A stretch of 64,000 nt of DNA, from NCBI GenBank assembly GCA_963681505.1, contig OY811973.1:5242128-5306127 (forward strand), in the 5' to 3' direction. The position numbers were made by a program, and so were the translations under genes. Shown piece after piece: positions 10,030-20,350 of the stretch (the first letter of the stretch is position 1; every line of letters begins with the position of its first letter). This stretch comes from Eunapius fragilis. Its lineage: Eukaryota > Porifera > Demospongiae > Spongillida > Spongillidae. The notes under the pieces are model-generated. The model did not search any database. It saw only the letters and a program-made list of their open reading frames with translations, and was not told the origin of the DNA.

Positions 10030-11880
10030 AACCCAGTATGCTTTTAGGTTACACATATACACAATCACATGCTCACGTACACGTACAACTCACATACATT
10101 TGCACACACATACATACTCACGTACACTTATATGCATCATTTGTAATAAGGTGTATTATTATTATTATTATTAAAAATATATGCATGCAAACTCACATGC
10201 ACACATATGCATAACTCCCACATATGCTTACAAGTACACATACACTTGCATGCATGTACACCTGCTCCTCCTTCGGTTCCCTTTCATCTGCTTGCATTTC
10301 TGCAAATGATTACCATTGCTTATGATGAGGTTACCTTGAGGAGGCTTTCGCTTTTTCAGCTATACCATGCCAACTTGGCAGTCTTGCAAGTGTGTCTTGA
10401 TGAACAACTGCTAGTTACAGGTTCTGCATGTGACGTTACGTGTTCTGGTGGATGTCTGTGTTTGACTTACACATACAACATTGGTTCAGCTGTTATGGTT
10501 ATATTAATACCACCATTTTACGTCTCTTTATGTTAAGCAAGGATTTTTCTCCAGCACGTTTTTTGGCATTCAGGATTTTCAGATTAATGAGGTCAGTGTT
10601 CTATCGAATTCACTTAATATCACATGATGTCTTTCTTTTTGAAGTGTATTCACCAATTTCTTTTGCAATGGCTTTAGTAATTTTTAACCCATGCGAACAG
10701 AGGAAATATTAATTTGAAGATGAAAATCTTATGGATAAAGTATGATATGCTGCACCGTGTGTTAGATGGTTTTAGTTTTCGGTTTAGGGGGCAGTACCGA
10801 ATGCCTGCCAGTTAGCATGTGGTGGCTCTCTTTGTTGCGTACCATAGTAACTCCCTCAATTAAATGGATTGATGAGGAGGCTGAGGCATACCACCCTGTG
10901 CACACATGTTCAGCTGATGCTACAAGCGGTCATGTTCTTGCATTCTATGGTTTCCCTACAGTTGGGGAGTTTACTACATTAGCTCAACATTCTCCTATAC
11001 GCATTTCTTGGCCAGGAGGGAGAGCTCATTGTCCTAGGACCAGATGATAGTATTTCTCTACTTCTCCAACGGATCAGCTGGGAAAAGGGAAGCATGGTCA
11101 CCATAGGGTACAGTTTGAGTATCTGTTGCCTTGAGTTCGAGTAATGAATTCATATTTGGACCACTGCAATGCCTCATGTTCCAAACCACTCTTCCATCTG
11201 AAATCAGACCATGCCAAATATTTTCTGCTGTCTTTTCAGGAGGTGTGGGTTCAACCTCTCTCATTTCAACACACACAGGTTCCGGATAGGAGCTGCCCCC
11301 ACTATGTCCAAGTTGTATAGCCCCCCCCCCCCCCTCCCCCCCCCCCCCCCCCCCCCCCCCCCAGTTTCAATTATTCTGAGTATTCTTTGGGCCTCATTAC
11401 TGCTGCACCATTAGAGGAACTACACCACTTGTGAAGAGGTCTGGAGCCAAGGCTACATTAGTAATCTCACAATTTTATAATTTTAGTGGCACTCTGCAGA
11501 TGTGAGGATGGTGCGTGTCCAATATTGATCTGGTAGAAGACGCAATGCTTCAGCATATTTTTATGATGTAATATTCTGGCCCTTCAACTTCCTACATGAT
11601 CTTGTTTACCTGGTTCCCCGGCCATATCCAGTTCATGTAATCTTCACTGTTGTAATTATTACAATGGTGCCTGGAGGTGGTGAGTGCACCACAATTTGGG
11701 CAGCTTGTTTGTTCAAATAGTGAGTCTTTTGACAAGATCAACGATAAGCATAATAAAATAATAAGTTATGCTGTGAAGAAATGGATGCTTAAATGTGGTG
11801 ATGACTTATTTGAATACTGTTGTTTATCAAACTCTGGACTCATCAATCAGTAAGGGGACTTCAGTTACTGGATGGTGCAC
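10030..11880. other. Intronic sequence with CA-rich and poly-C repeats
   Basis: CA-rich microsatellite-like sequence (ACACATACACTTGCATGCA type) fills about 10050-10270, with an ATT run near 10155. A C14-T-C27 tract spans 11321-11362. Several open frames exist (for example 10766-11047), but none has a recognisable domain or convincing splice borders. This region lies inside the presumed intron of the ankyrin/kinase gene. Confidence 0.4.
11321..11362. repeat. Poly-C tract (C14-T-C27)
   Basis: Two cytosine runs are separated by a single T, one of several very long C or G runs in the window. Confidence 0.95.
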
Positions 11881-11889
11881 CTTAACTAT

Positions 11890-14614
11890 ATCTTGCATAC
11901 TGATTAATGGTCACACATACATTGTAGCTGAAAGATGTCTGCAGCTTCTTCAATGTCACAACAGAAAGATAAACTTTCTTCATACTATCTTGCAACGTAG
12001 TGGTTAGCTCTAGGCAATGCACAAATCCTTTGGGGCTATTAGGTAGCAGTTGTAGAACAGGATGAACTTTTCCTTTGTGAATAGGTTTGTCAGCTTGACC
12101 TCTGTATAGAATGACTGTGCAATGCTTTCTTTGTGCAATGTGTGCAGGTGAAGGCAGGAGAGTGTCTATCTTGGATCTGATCTGCCGTCCATTTAAATAC
12201 CAATTCACTAGGTGAATAATCAGATGAGAGTGGTGTCCGACAAAACTGCATAAGGAATTCTTGCAGCACCCTCTGTGTTGTAAGTGAAGACTTTACCATG
12301 CCGTGTTTAAATGTCTGCACCAGACGCTCTGCAGCCCCATTAGTGGATGATAGGGTGCTCCTGTCAAGTGCGTTATTCCCCTTTCACCTAACCTGAAATT
12401 CTTCCGAGGTGAAAGTAGTGGCATTGTCTGTCACTAAGGTGTGGGGATAACCGAAATGGGCAAAGTCATTTTAAATCTGTGGTGGTTTTTGTTGAGGTAG
12501 AGGTGGTTGGATGTATACATGGGTACTTGGAATATGCATCTGTGATGAGCAGCCAATTTGTTCCTAAGAAGTTGATGGCATGCATGGTCAATATGTACCC
12601 TACTCCATGGCTTCTCCGGGAGCATCCAAGGATGGTTCGGGGCCTTGGCTGGAAACTTCTGATTTTCAGCACACGTGGAGCATTGACGACATTGGTCCAC
12701 AATGTCTGAACCAAGCTTGGGCCAGTAGACTACTGTTCGGGCCAATTGCTTCATGCGTTGTATGCTAAAATGGCCTAATTGCAGGAGCTGGAGCACTCGA
12801 TGTTGCAGTGTAGGTGGTATAACACCCTGGACCCATACAAGAGGCACCCATGTGCTGCAGAAAAGTGAGTCAGATAATATTCGGAAATCTTCAATGGAAC
12901 AGTCTCTTTGCAATATCTCCCCAGAACTGGTCTTAGGAGGCCAACCTTCCGTTGTGTATCGTATGATGTTTGCCATTACAGGGCAATTAGCAGATTCCTT
13001 TGCCAATACCCCTTGGTCTGTAGGGTTCAGTTGAAGACTGATGGTCCTAATGGTGCACACTGTGTCCACATCTGCAGTCTCCTCTTCACTGTCAAATTTG
13101 GTATCGGGTCCCACCGGCAAATGACTGAGTGCATTGGCCATATTCAGATGTCCTTCAATAGATACTCTATACTGTAATCGTATTGACTGAGCATGAGTGC
13201 CCATTGTGCTAGTCTATTAGCGGCTAAAGCAGGAGTAGCTTTGCTGGGTCCATATAGTGCTAACAATGGTTTATGGTCCGTGACTACAATGAACTTAAGT
13301 GCAAAAACAATTGCCAGTGTTTCCTTTTGGATTTGGCTGTAATGACACTGGGTCTCTGTTAATGTCTTTGAACCATTTGCAATGGGCCGCTCACTTCCGT
13401 CCTGATAGCGATGAAACAGAATCACTCCCAGACCAACTTCCGAGGCATCACACGAAATTCCAATTGGAAGAGTTGAATCAAAGTGAGCCATGACCATGTC
13501 CATGCTGAGTAATTCCTTAAGCTTTTGAAAAGCTGACTGCTCCTCATCATCCCACTTCCATTTAACGTTCTTCCTAGTAAGGTTGTGCAATGGTTCTGTG
13601 ACTGTGGCCAAATCAGGTAGAAATTTACTGTAGAACTGGACAGAACCTAAGAATGAATGCAAACAAGCACTGTCATTGAGGGGAGGGGGGGGGGGGGGGG
13701 GGGGGGGGCGGCGGGGTGGCATCATCCTAACAGCATTCACCTTTGGTCCTTTTGCAATACCATGACTTGAAAGTGAGTACCCCTTATATTCAATTGAAGG
13801 TTGGACGAATGAGCATTTTTCCAATCAACAACGAAGACCTCTCTCCTGGAGATGCTGAAGTAGTGCCCTAAGATTCTGGAGGTGCTCTGAAGCTGTCATG
13901 CCACTGACCAGTATGTCATCTATGAAAGATGCCACTCCGTTGAGGTCAATTGTTAACTGGGCCATGATCTCTTGGAAGTATCCAGGTGCTGAACTAATGC
14001 CAAAAGGTAGCCTGAGTTGCAGCAACACTCCCATGTGTGTACTGAGCGCCAGTCTCTGGACCCAAATTTATCTCACTGAATGCATGTGCCAGATCAACCT
14101 TCGTAAACCCATAACCTCCACCCAGCTTTCTAATGAGATCCTCAGGAATTGGTAAAGGATGTCTGTTTGGTTCCAGTTGTGGGTTAATCATAAATGAATA
14201 ATCTCCGCAGAAACGGATCTTTGTCTTGGACTGATCTGAATGGCCTGGCTTTCGAATGAGGACAAAAGGAGTACCATATGCATTGGACTGTACTGGCTTT
14301 AAACACCATTGGCTATACCCACATCATAAGCTTGGTTCAATTCATCCTGTATGGCAAACGGGACTAACCAAGGCTTCTCGAAAACCGGTTGCACATCTCA
14401 CTTCTAACTCAAAATCTTTGAGGCAACCCAGTTCTGATTTGAAACGATCTGGGAATTCCTCACACAATCGATGGCAAGCTTGTTGAAGAGCCATGTCCGG
14501 TTTGAGGCTTTCTAAGATGGGCTTAACAATGTTACAGGGAGAAAATCTACTGCTTTCCAATTTCCAACCTTGAGTTGAACTGATTTTGTTTCCTAGACTA
14601 CGGGACAAGTTCAT
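11890..14614 (-). pseudogene. Ty3/gypsy element A, pol (RT, RNase H, integrase), decayed
   Basis: Minus-strand blocks follow pol order. A pol N-terminus lies near 14614-14340 (ELGCLKDFELEV). RT spans about 14190-13825, with LRLPFGISSAPGYFQEIM and the catalytic FIDDILVSG. RNase H spans about 13750-13150 (ISCDASEVGLGVILFHR, VVTDHKPLLALYG). Integrase has an HHCC-type zinc region near 12800-12640 (CRQCSTCAE), an IDHA aspartate, LVTDNATTF near 12390 and an AAERLVQTFK-type glutamate block near 12330, followed by KSS..ALQEF-like sequence to about 11900. Stops and frameshifts separate the blocks. A 24-G run at 13685-13708 adds a poly-proline stretch between RT and RNase H. It is very similar to element B at 20-24.6 kb. 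Confidence 0.85.
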
Positions 14615-14615
14615 C

Positions 14616-14705
14616 GTCCAGCCAGAGATGATATCTATATATTATCTCTGGTCCAGCCCTGTCAACAAGGTTCAAGCAGAGATAATATATTATCTCTGGT
14701 TCAAG
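14616..14705. repeat. Palindromic TATCTCTGG hairpins
   Basis: Two near-perfect palindromes lie close together, AGAGATGATATCTATATATTATCTCT-like at about 14623-14653 and GCAGAGATAATATATTATCTCTGG-like at about 14675-14698. The same CCAGAGATA..TATCTCTGG core recurs at 59451-59475 and as a half-site at 3583-3597. They mark the edge of the recognisable pol of element A. Confidence 0.7.
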
Positions 14706-15570
14706 GTTCAGGCATATAAATGAAGTTTTATACGCCTGTCGAAAATAGGGCACATTGGAATGTAATTAACAACACAAGTCACGCGCCAAAAATGCAATTA
14801 AGAAACCATACATGTACTGGCAGTTAAATATAGACCGCGTTATTTTCTGAAGTGTCCACCCCAATGAAGCAACCCCAATAGGCTCATACACAGTGTTAAC
14901 AGTTGCTATATAGGGGGGTAAAAGATGCTTATTGAAGTATAAGAGTGGCATCTTTCCAGTTACAAAACCCTGTAGTGACTTGAGACACATGCAAAACAAT
15001 TTGTCACTCACTAGGTATGGCCATATTATAAAGCTATGCTGATATAGTTACTATACACCTTACAAATGGACTTCATTCTGCCCATAGCTAAAGGCAGTGA
15101 CACAATTGTGGCCGCAGAACATCACATCCTGTCTTTGGCTAAGTATATCGAACCAGTGGCTCTTTGCTGAACAAACAGGTTTTGTCTTTCCAAAGCCTCA
15201 CTTCGGAAAAGCATAGCGTTTAGGATGGTGGGGCTCATCAGGCAGGCTTGGAATCGACTCTCGCACATCGGCAATAGTATAGCCATCATTGGAACTGCTA
15301 GTTTAGTACTTTGTAGCTAACAACGTGCTGATGGGTCCTGTAACAGATCAGACATTGGTGGCTACATGTAGTAGCATGTGAAGTCAGGGCTGACGCATGT
15401 ATACAAGTATACAACAGTAGAGCGTAACGATGAACAAGTAACGGACGTGACGTAGTGCAAGAACATACAATGATGTAATAAAATGGGTCCGAGACCGAGA
15501 TAGCATGCGCAGGGAGAAAAAGTGGTCCGGTTAAAACCGTGCAACCGGACCGGCGGCGACGGTCCTTGAC
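14706..15570. other. No gene recognised; separates gag and pol blocks of element A
   Basis: This segment sits where gag zinc knuckles and protease would be expected between the gag fragment (15836-16200) and pol (below 14614), but neither is recognisable. It may be unrelated sequence that replaced or was inserted into the element. Confidence 0.35.
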
Positions 15571-15575
15571 AAGGG

Positions 15576-15823
15576 CGGATCCAGCGAGGGAGTTCTGGGG
15601 GTCCGGACCCCCCGGGCCCTCAATAATGACTATGAATATAATTATTTAATGCAGTGTTTCGAATCCCTCTATATTATATCTTGAATTCTGCATAAGCGCA
15701 TGCTACATCTCTCCCCCATACCCTTGATTCGACATGGCACCTCTTCCACCCCTCTCCCTCATTAATTATTCATGTCGGACCCCCCCCCCCCCCCCACTCG
15801 CCGAATTCCTGGATCCACCACTG
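15576..15823. mobile_element. hAT-like MITE (GGATCCA termini)
   Basis: The left end CAAGGGCGGATCCAG (from 15576) and the reverse complement of the right end, CAGTGGTGGATCCAGG (to 15823), are matching terminal inverted repeats with the CA-x-x-GG-x-GGATCCAG pattern common in hAT-derived MITEs. The interior is non-coding and carries a 16-C run (15780-15795). The flanking octamers match only 5 of 8. It truncates the gag fragment of element A at its 3' side. Confidence 0.5.
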
Positions 15824-15835
15824 TTCCTACAATTT

Positions 15836-16200
15836 CGTCATCGAGAGAGTATTCAAGTCTTCGGCGGTGACTGCTGTGCCGCGAGATTGAATAGCAACTT
15901 GTATAGGTGACTCTGGACTGGTTCGCGAGGAAAACCTGGGCTGTCTTATCGGCCGGGACCGAATTGGCACCTGCGAAGGTCTGAAACCGAGCCCAATAGT
16001 CATGCCACAGCTCCAACAAATGGAATGAAATTGGGGATTGAAACCACTGCTGTCTTACTTGTAGGAACGGAATTTGCGGAGAGTACTGATCCTCCCACCG
16101 AAAGGGCAGCGACCAATGTCTCCATTTGTTTTCGTTGTGTCTCGAGCTGTTGCCGGAGTAGTTCGATGAGTTGTGCCGGCGCCGTTTCTGACATATATTC
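15836..16200 (-). pseudogene. Ty3/gypsy element A, gag N-terminal fragment
   Basis: The minus strand reads MSETAPAQLIELLRQQLETQ followed by RKQMETLVAALS (a short coiled coil), then after a frame change DYWARFQTFAGANSVPADK and AQVFLANQSRVTY. That is the start of a Ty3/gypsy capsid and matches the gag of element B (FLTNQSLVTF). The ATG at 16194-16192 lies 20 bp downstream of a primer-binding site. The frame is broken near 16020 and again before 15840. Capsid function is lost. Confidence 0.75.
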
Positions 16201-16214
16201 TTATCCTGTTTGTG

Positions 16215-16232
16215 ATCCTGCCGACTACGCCA
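16215..16232 (-). promoter_or_regulatory. Primer-binding site (tRNA-Ser) of element A
   Basis: On the minus strand this is TGGCGTAGTCGGCAGGAT. It is complementary, over all 18 bases, to the 3' end of metazoan tRNA-Ser as I recall it (ATCCTGCCGACTACGCCA). It lies directly upstream of the gag start. An LTR should end just beyond 16232 (minus-strand ...AAAACACAACA), similar to the terminal ACACAACA of the 3' LTR of element B. Confidence 0.75.
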
Positions 16233-16239
16233 AATCTGT

Positions 16240-16718
16240 TGTGTTTTCCTTCGAGCACGCACGAATAGAATGAGCAGTTCACAAGGATAAACGACACACT
16301 TCCAAAGTGCCTCCCTTATCCATATATGGGATGTTCTACAGCTGTCTTTAATTAACAATGTTCATGCACACATTACATAGCATGCCATAACAAGCACACT
16401 CACAGAAACCAGGCTGCTGAAGTCTCCAATATAAGTTGCATAGGTGTATATCTGATGCATTGCTAGGAAGTTTGCAGTCTAGCTACCAGCTAGAGAGAAA
16501 CATATGCTCCCTTTTTAGTTGGAAAAGATATTTGAAGTCGTGAGGCAGTATAGTAGAGGAACAATTATTCATGTAGCTGCAATGTTGGCTATTATTATGC
16601 ATCTCAGTGGAAGAGGAAACTTCCTTTGAATATTGTTAGTGTATCTATCACCAGTGTAATTATAATAACAGCATGTATTAATAATATGGAATTGTGCACT
16701 GATGATATCCCTTCCTAG
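16240..16718. other. Intronic sequence, possible LTR remnant of element A
   Basis: The sequence just above 16233 should be the 5' LTR of element A, but no second copy was found to define it. No gene is seen before the acceptor at 16717-16718. Confidence 0.35.
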
Positions 16719-16823
16719 CCGTTTAATGGATCCACTCCACTGCACATAGCTGCTAAGAAAGGTCACCATGAAGTGATGGCAGTTCTGGTGGCGTATAATG
16801 CTGACACTACCATAAAGGATAAG
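16719..16823 (+). CDS. Ankyrin-repeat exon (phase 0)
   Basis: The acceptor CCCTTCCTAG and donor GTACTC flank 35 codons that include NGSTPLHIAAKKGHHEVMAV and LVAYNADTTIKDK, one complete ankyrin repeat (TPLHIAAKKGH, then VxxLVxYxADxxxKD). Phase-0 borders match the exons at 9010 and 17151. Splicing to the next exon gives a K-D-K / D-N-N-T-A-F-D-L junction, a typical start of the following ankyrin unit. Confidence 0.8.
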
Positions 16824-17150
16824 GTACTCTACATGTGTCGTGCATGATGTATGAAGTGCACAAGTGTGCATGTCAGGCACTTCTTGATGATTGGAATAGC
16901 AAATTAGGTTTCACAATATGAGCAGTAATGGAGATACCTAATTTCTCCACTGTCTGTCTCTTAGCTTGATTGCGGTTAAATAACCACATTGTAAATATGG
17001 AACTAAAGCACAATATGTGGAAATGGACATGAATTGTATTATTCCATGGGGGACATACATGATGCATACATGCATGGCATCAGTGAGTGCTGTCTGTCAT
17101 TGTTCTAATTTGTACCTGTACATGTATTGGTCAACTTATATTCCCTCTAG

Positions 17151-17219
17151 GATAACAACACAGCCTTTGATTTGATGGTAAAGGAATTTCAAAACGAGCT
17201 TTCTCCATTAATTTTAATG
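17151..17219 (+). CDS. C-terminal ankyrin half-repeat exon
   Basis: Between TTCCCTCTAG and GTGAGT lie 23 codons reading DNNTAFDLMVKEFQNELSPL then ILM. The NTAFDLM piece continues the ankyrin pattern and the remainder leaves it. Phase 0 at both ends. It connects in frame to the exon opening at 17430. Confidence 0.75.
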
Positions 17220-17429
17220 GTGAGTAAGCATCTTTGTATTTATAATAGAACGTATATGTACTGCACATGTATTCATACTATCAGATATGTCTTCTCTAGG
17301 GTGTCTACATCAGTAAAACATGTCTTTCTTCACTTTTAACTCATTTACAATATTGAACACATTTTGAACTGTTTGATATGACATATCATTACCGTGCACA
17401 TGTATAGCTGATAACATCTCATTCCCCAG

Positions 17430-19094
17430 ACAAGTACCAGTGCACAAGTTCAGAGCACCAAAATCAGCACTATTGTTGTATTGAAATTGCTTACCACTCA
17501 AAAAAGAGTATCTGTTGCTGAAGACAGAGCAATGACAGCTGAAAGAAGAGCCATTATTGCAGAAGAGAGAGCTGCCACTGCTGAGGAAACTGCATCTGTC
17601 CTTGAGAAGACAGCTGCTAATGCCGAAGAGAGAGCCATTGGAGCAGAAAGGAGAGCTACTAGTTTTGAAGAAAGTAAAACTGTTGCAGAAAGCAGAGCCA
17701 CCATGTATGAAGAGAGAGCCATTTCAGCTGAGGCAAGAGCTGCATCAGCTGAACAGAGAGCCACTGAAGCTATGCAGAGAACCATTGCAGCTGAGGGCAA
17801 AGCATCAGCAGCTGAACAGAGAGCCAAGTTAGCTGAAAAGGAATATGCTATAACGGAAACACGATTGTCTGATGCTTTTAAACAAGTCACTGTGGTTGAA
17901 GAGAATGCCACAACAGCACAGAGGAGGGCCAGTATTGCAGAGGACAGAGCTACTGTTTCCAATAAGAAAGCCATTACAGATGAGAAGCGAGCAAATGTAG
18001 CAGAAGAACGAGCTACTGCAGCAGAGAAGAGGGCCTCTGTAGCAGAGGAGAGGGCCAAAGTAGCAGAAATGGAGGTTACTGCTGCTGTCATGAAGGCAAC
18101 AGCTGCTGATACCAGAGCAAAAGGTTTGGAAGAGAGAACCAATCAAGCTGAATGCGCAGTGAAATCATTGCAAGAAAGTGCACACATATCTGATATCAGA
18201 ATGGCAGAGCTGGTGCAAACAAATAGAGCTCTGGAGGACAGGACCACAAGTGCAGAGCAGCAGATCCAGGACCTGACCATGCAGTGCAGACAGCTACAAG
18301 AGCAGCTTGAAAAAGCCACTACACCATCGTGGCTTGTAAAGAAAGGTGATATTGTTCTGACGGATAAAGAGCTAGGCAGAGGAGGGTGGGGTGTGGTGAA
18401 GGTAGCAAGGTACTGTGGACTTGAAGTGGCTGCTAAGCTCCTTCATGGTGCAATCCTATCTCCTCACAACGAGCAGCTGTTCAAGAGAGAAATGAATATA
18501 TCGGCACTGGTACGTCATCCAAACATACTACTATTGATTGGAGCCACTTTAGATCAGCCATGTGTCATCCTCACTGAGCTGATGCACACCTCTCTAAGGG
18601 CAGTCCTAGAGGATAAGGTGCTGAAAAAGGTAACCCTCTCCCATCATCAGGTATCCACTTTAGCCATTGATGTGGGTAGAGCCCTGAATTATCTGCATTT
18701 AATGAAACCAGATGCCATCATCCACCGAGACGTAAGCAGCAGCAACGTGCTCCTTGATCCACTGGGAGCAGATGTGTGGAAGGCCAAGTTGTCAGACTTT
18801 GGGTCGTCCAACTTTGCACGTCAGGTGACTACTGTGGGCCCTGGAAATTACAGCTATGCAGCTCCTGAGAGCCTAGAACCTTCCCTTCAATCTCCCAAAA
18901 TGGATATATTTAGCTATGGTATTCTTCTGTTGGAAATGGCATGTGGTCAGTTTCCAGAAGTGCAAAAGAGGCTAGATATAATGAAAAGACTCCAGTGGTC
19001 AGCAATGAAGACATTGATTGAGCAGTGCACAGCAAGGAGTCCAGGTGATCGTCCTAACATTGCTGATGTACTTATGAAACTTCCTATAGCTTAA
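17430..19094 (+). CDS. Ankyrin/coiled-coil protein kinase, last exon
   Basis: A single exon (acceptor CATTCCCCAG ending at 17429, stop TAA at 19092-19094) encodes 554 residues in frame with the upstream ankyrin exons. Residues about 28-295 form a heptad array in which AEERAxx-type units repeat every 7 residues, a long coiled coil. Residues about 306-550 are a complete TKL-like kinase: glycine loop GRGGWGVV (from 316), lysine in VAAK (336), catalytic HRD (432) in HRDVSSSNVLL, DFG (456), YAAPE, DIFSYG and DRP. All core catalytic residues are present, so activity is predicted. The stalk should drive oligomerisation and the ankyrins partner binding. A downstream AATAAA is seen near 19279. There is no in-frame ATG before the stalk in this exon, consistent with it being internal to a spliced message. 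Exact family name is not assigned. Confidence 0.9.
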   Translation, partial: TSTSAQVQSTKISTIVVLKLLTTQKRVSVAEDRAMTAERRAIIAEERAATAEETASVLEKTAANAEERAIGAERRATSFEESKTVAESRATMYEERAISAEARAASAEQRATEAMQRTIAAEGKASAAEQRAKLAEKEYAITETRLSDAFKQVTVVEENATTAQRRASIAEDRATVSNKKAITDEKRANVAEERATAAEKRASVAEERAKVAEMEVTAAVMKATAADTRAKGLEERTNQAECAVKSLQESAHISDIRMAELVQTNRALEDRTTSAEQQIQDLTMQCRQLQEQLEKATTPSWLVKKGDIVLTDKELGRGGWGVVKVARYCGLEVAAKLLHGAILSPHNEQLFKREMNISALVRHPNILLLIGATLDQPCVILTELMHTSLRAVLEDKVLKKVTLSHHQVSTLAIDVGRALNYLHLMKPDAIIHRDVSSSNVLLDPLGADVWKAKLSDFGSSNFARQVTTVGPGNYSYAAPESLEPSLQSPKMDIFSYGILLLEMACGQFPEVQKRLDIMKRLQWSAMKTLIEQCTARSPGDRPNIADVLMKLPIA

Positions 19095-19378
19095 TAATGG
19101 CATTGTTTTACAGTAATAGAACTGTAGTATTGGCATTATTGACATGTATTATAATAATAATAATTATTATTATTATACTTTGCGAAACTTTATTGATTTA
19201 CGTAACATGTATAGGGAATGCATGGATACATGAACATGTGCATTATTGTATTCTATATACAAGAGAATACATGAAAGGAATAAATGCACATAGTCAGAAG
19301 GGAGCACAAATACGCATATATACATAATACACACCAACATATTATTATTATTTAACTAAAGTCAGAAGGGATCACAGT
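19095..19378. other. 3' flank with ATT/ATA microsatellite
   Basis: This is the 3' flank of the kinase gene, with an ATA/ATT run at about 19148-19176 and AATAAA near 19279. No further gene is seen. Confidence 0.5.
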
Positions 19379-19379
19379 C

Positions 19380-19830
19380 CTAGCCAGTATGGCCCTTGCT
19401 ATGGCTCTCACCAGGGTGATATTCAACCTTCCAACTGATCACCCTGGCTTTACGAAATGAGGAAGAGCCAAAGGCCAAGCGTGTGGCCAGTAGAGCAAAG
19501 GTTCCTCTTGCTTCCTCACCCCAATTGCAGTAAGTTTCTACTGCTAGAGGCACACACCTCCAGCCTAGTTCAGCACATTTAGGGTCATTGGCTGTGTGCT
19601 TTCTGTTTTCTGCAGCTTCAGCAGCAGCACCCACCCTCCTACTTGCCTCAGCCAAAATAGCAGGGGTAAGAGGAGATGTGACCGTGATGTCAAAGGCCGC
19701 CGGCTTGCCTTGAGCCCAGTCCCTCACTAGCACATCAGCTGGGCGAGCGCGATCCAGTCCTGGAGTGAGGCCACTTCCAGCTTCTAACCTTGCTGCAATG
19801 TGGGCTTGGTGGCAAAAGCTCAGAAAGACA
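19380..19830 (-). pseudogene. Retroelement-associated C-terminal domain fragment
   Basis: The minus strand encodes CHQAHIAARLEAGSGL..., RPADVLVRDWAQGKPAAFDI, TVTSPLTPAILAEASR and ANDPKCAELGWRCVPLAVET, then ...NWGEEARGTFALLATRLA. I recall this block as a multicopy protein segment in sponge and cnidarian genomes, usually downstream of a non-LTR reverse transcriptase; that is memory and not shown here. The DVLVxxW, PxAFDITVTSPL pattern could be a nuclease-like fold. It is cut off near 19380 and has no reverse transcriptase beside it, so it is probably a fragment. Confidence 0.5.
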
Positions 19831-20179
19831 AAAAAAAATTAAAACATGTTAAAATTAACTGATGAACATGCAGCTAGGTCATTGCAGCTAGTTGCCAGTT
19901 GTATTTCACATAGATATGTACATCGAATCAATGCATGCAAGGACTCTATTCCTCCAAGGATGATGAATTTGAAGCCATTGAGTGGTCGTGGTAGATGTTC
20001 TGTTGCTCATACATGTATGTAGTTGGTCTTCATATACTGATAGTAACGTTAACTCAGATCTGCAATCCAGTAGGGCCAGTTGGAAGGTTGAAGGTGTATA
20101 CTGCCTCGTGGCCCAATGCACCTTAGTTATGCCTGATTACTGCATCTCCAGGTGGCCAGGGCATGCATGTTAGTCCACT
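19831..20179. other. Spacer before element B
   Basis: Non-coding sequence between the retroelement-associated fragment and the target duplication of element B. Nothing recognisable. Confidence 0.4.
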
Positions 20180-20184
20180 CCAAG

Positions 20185-20350
20185 TGTTAGGGAGCATGCT
20201 TTGTCATGACCTGGCTTGCTTTAGGTATTAATAATACATGTGTTGGGCATGCATGTTCTAGAAGTTTCTATTGGCTATTTAAGCATTTCACTGTGTGTGT
20301 GATTCAGATCTTGTCGTCAGTGTGCATTCTTTTCGTGCATGCTCTACTGT
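20185..20350 (+). repeat. Element B 5' LTR, truncated
   Basis: This segment aligns with 24317-24480 (GGGAGCATGCTTTG, ATTTAAGCATTTCACTGTGT, TCAGTGTGCATTCTTTTCGT). Alignment stops after CTCTACTGT, and the sequence continues with gag-like GAGCTGCTGCACCG. About 90 bp of LTR plus the primer-binding site are absent. Confidence 0.85.

Noticed and set aside
17498-18142. Antisense Ala/Ser-rich open frame opposite the coiled coil
   Set aside because: Shadow of the AEERA-type repeat; the sense strand has ankyrin linkage and a kinase domain.
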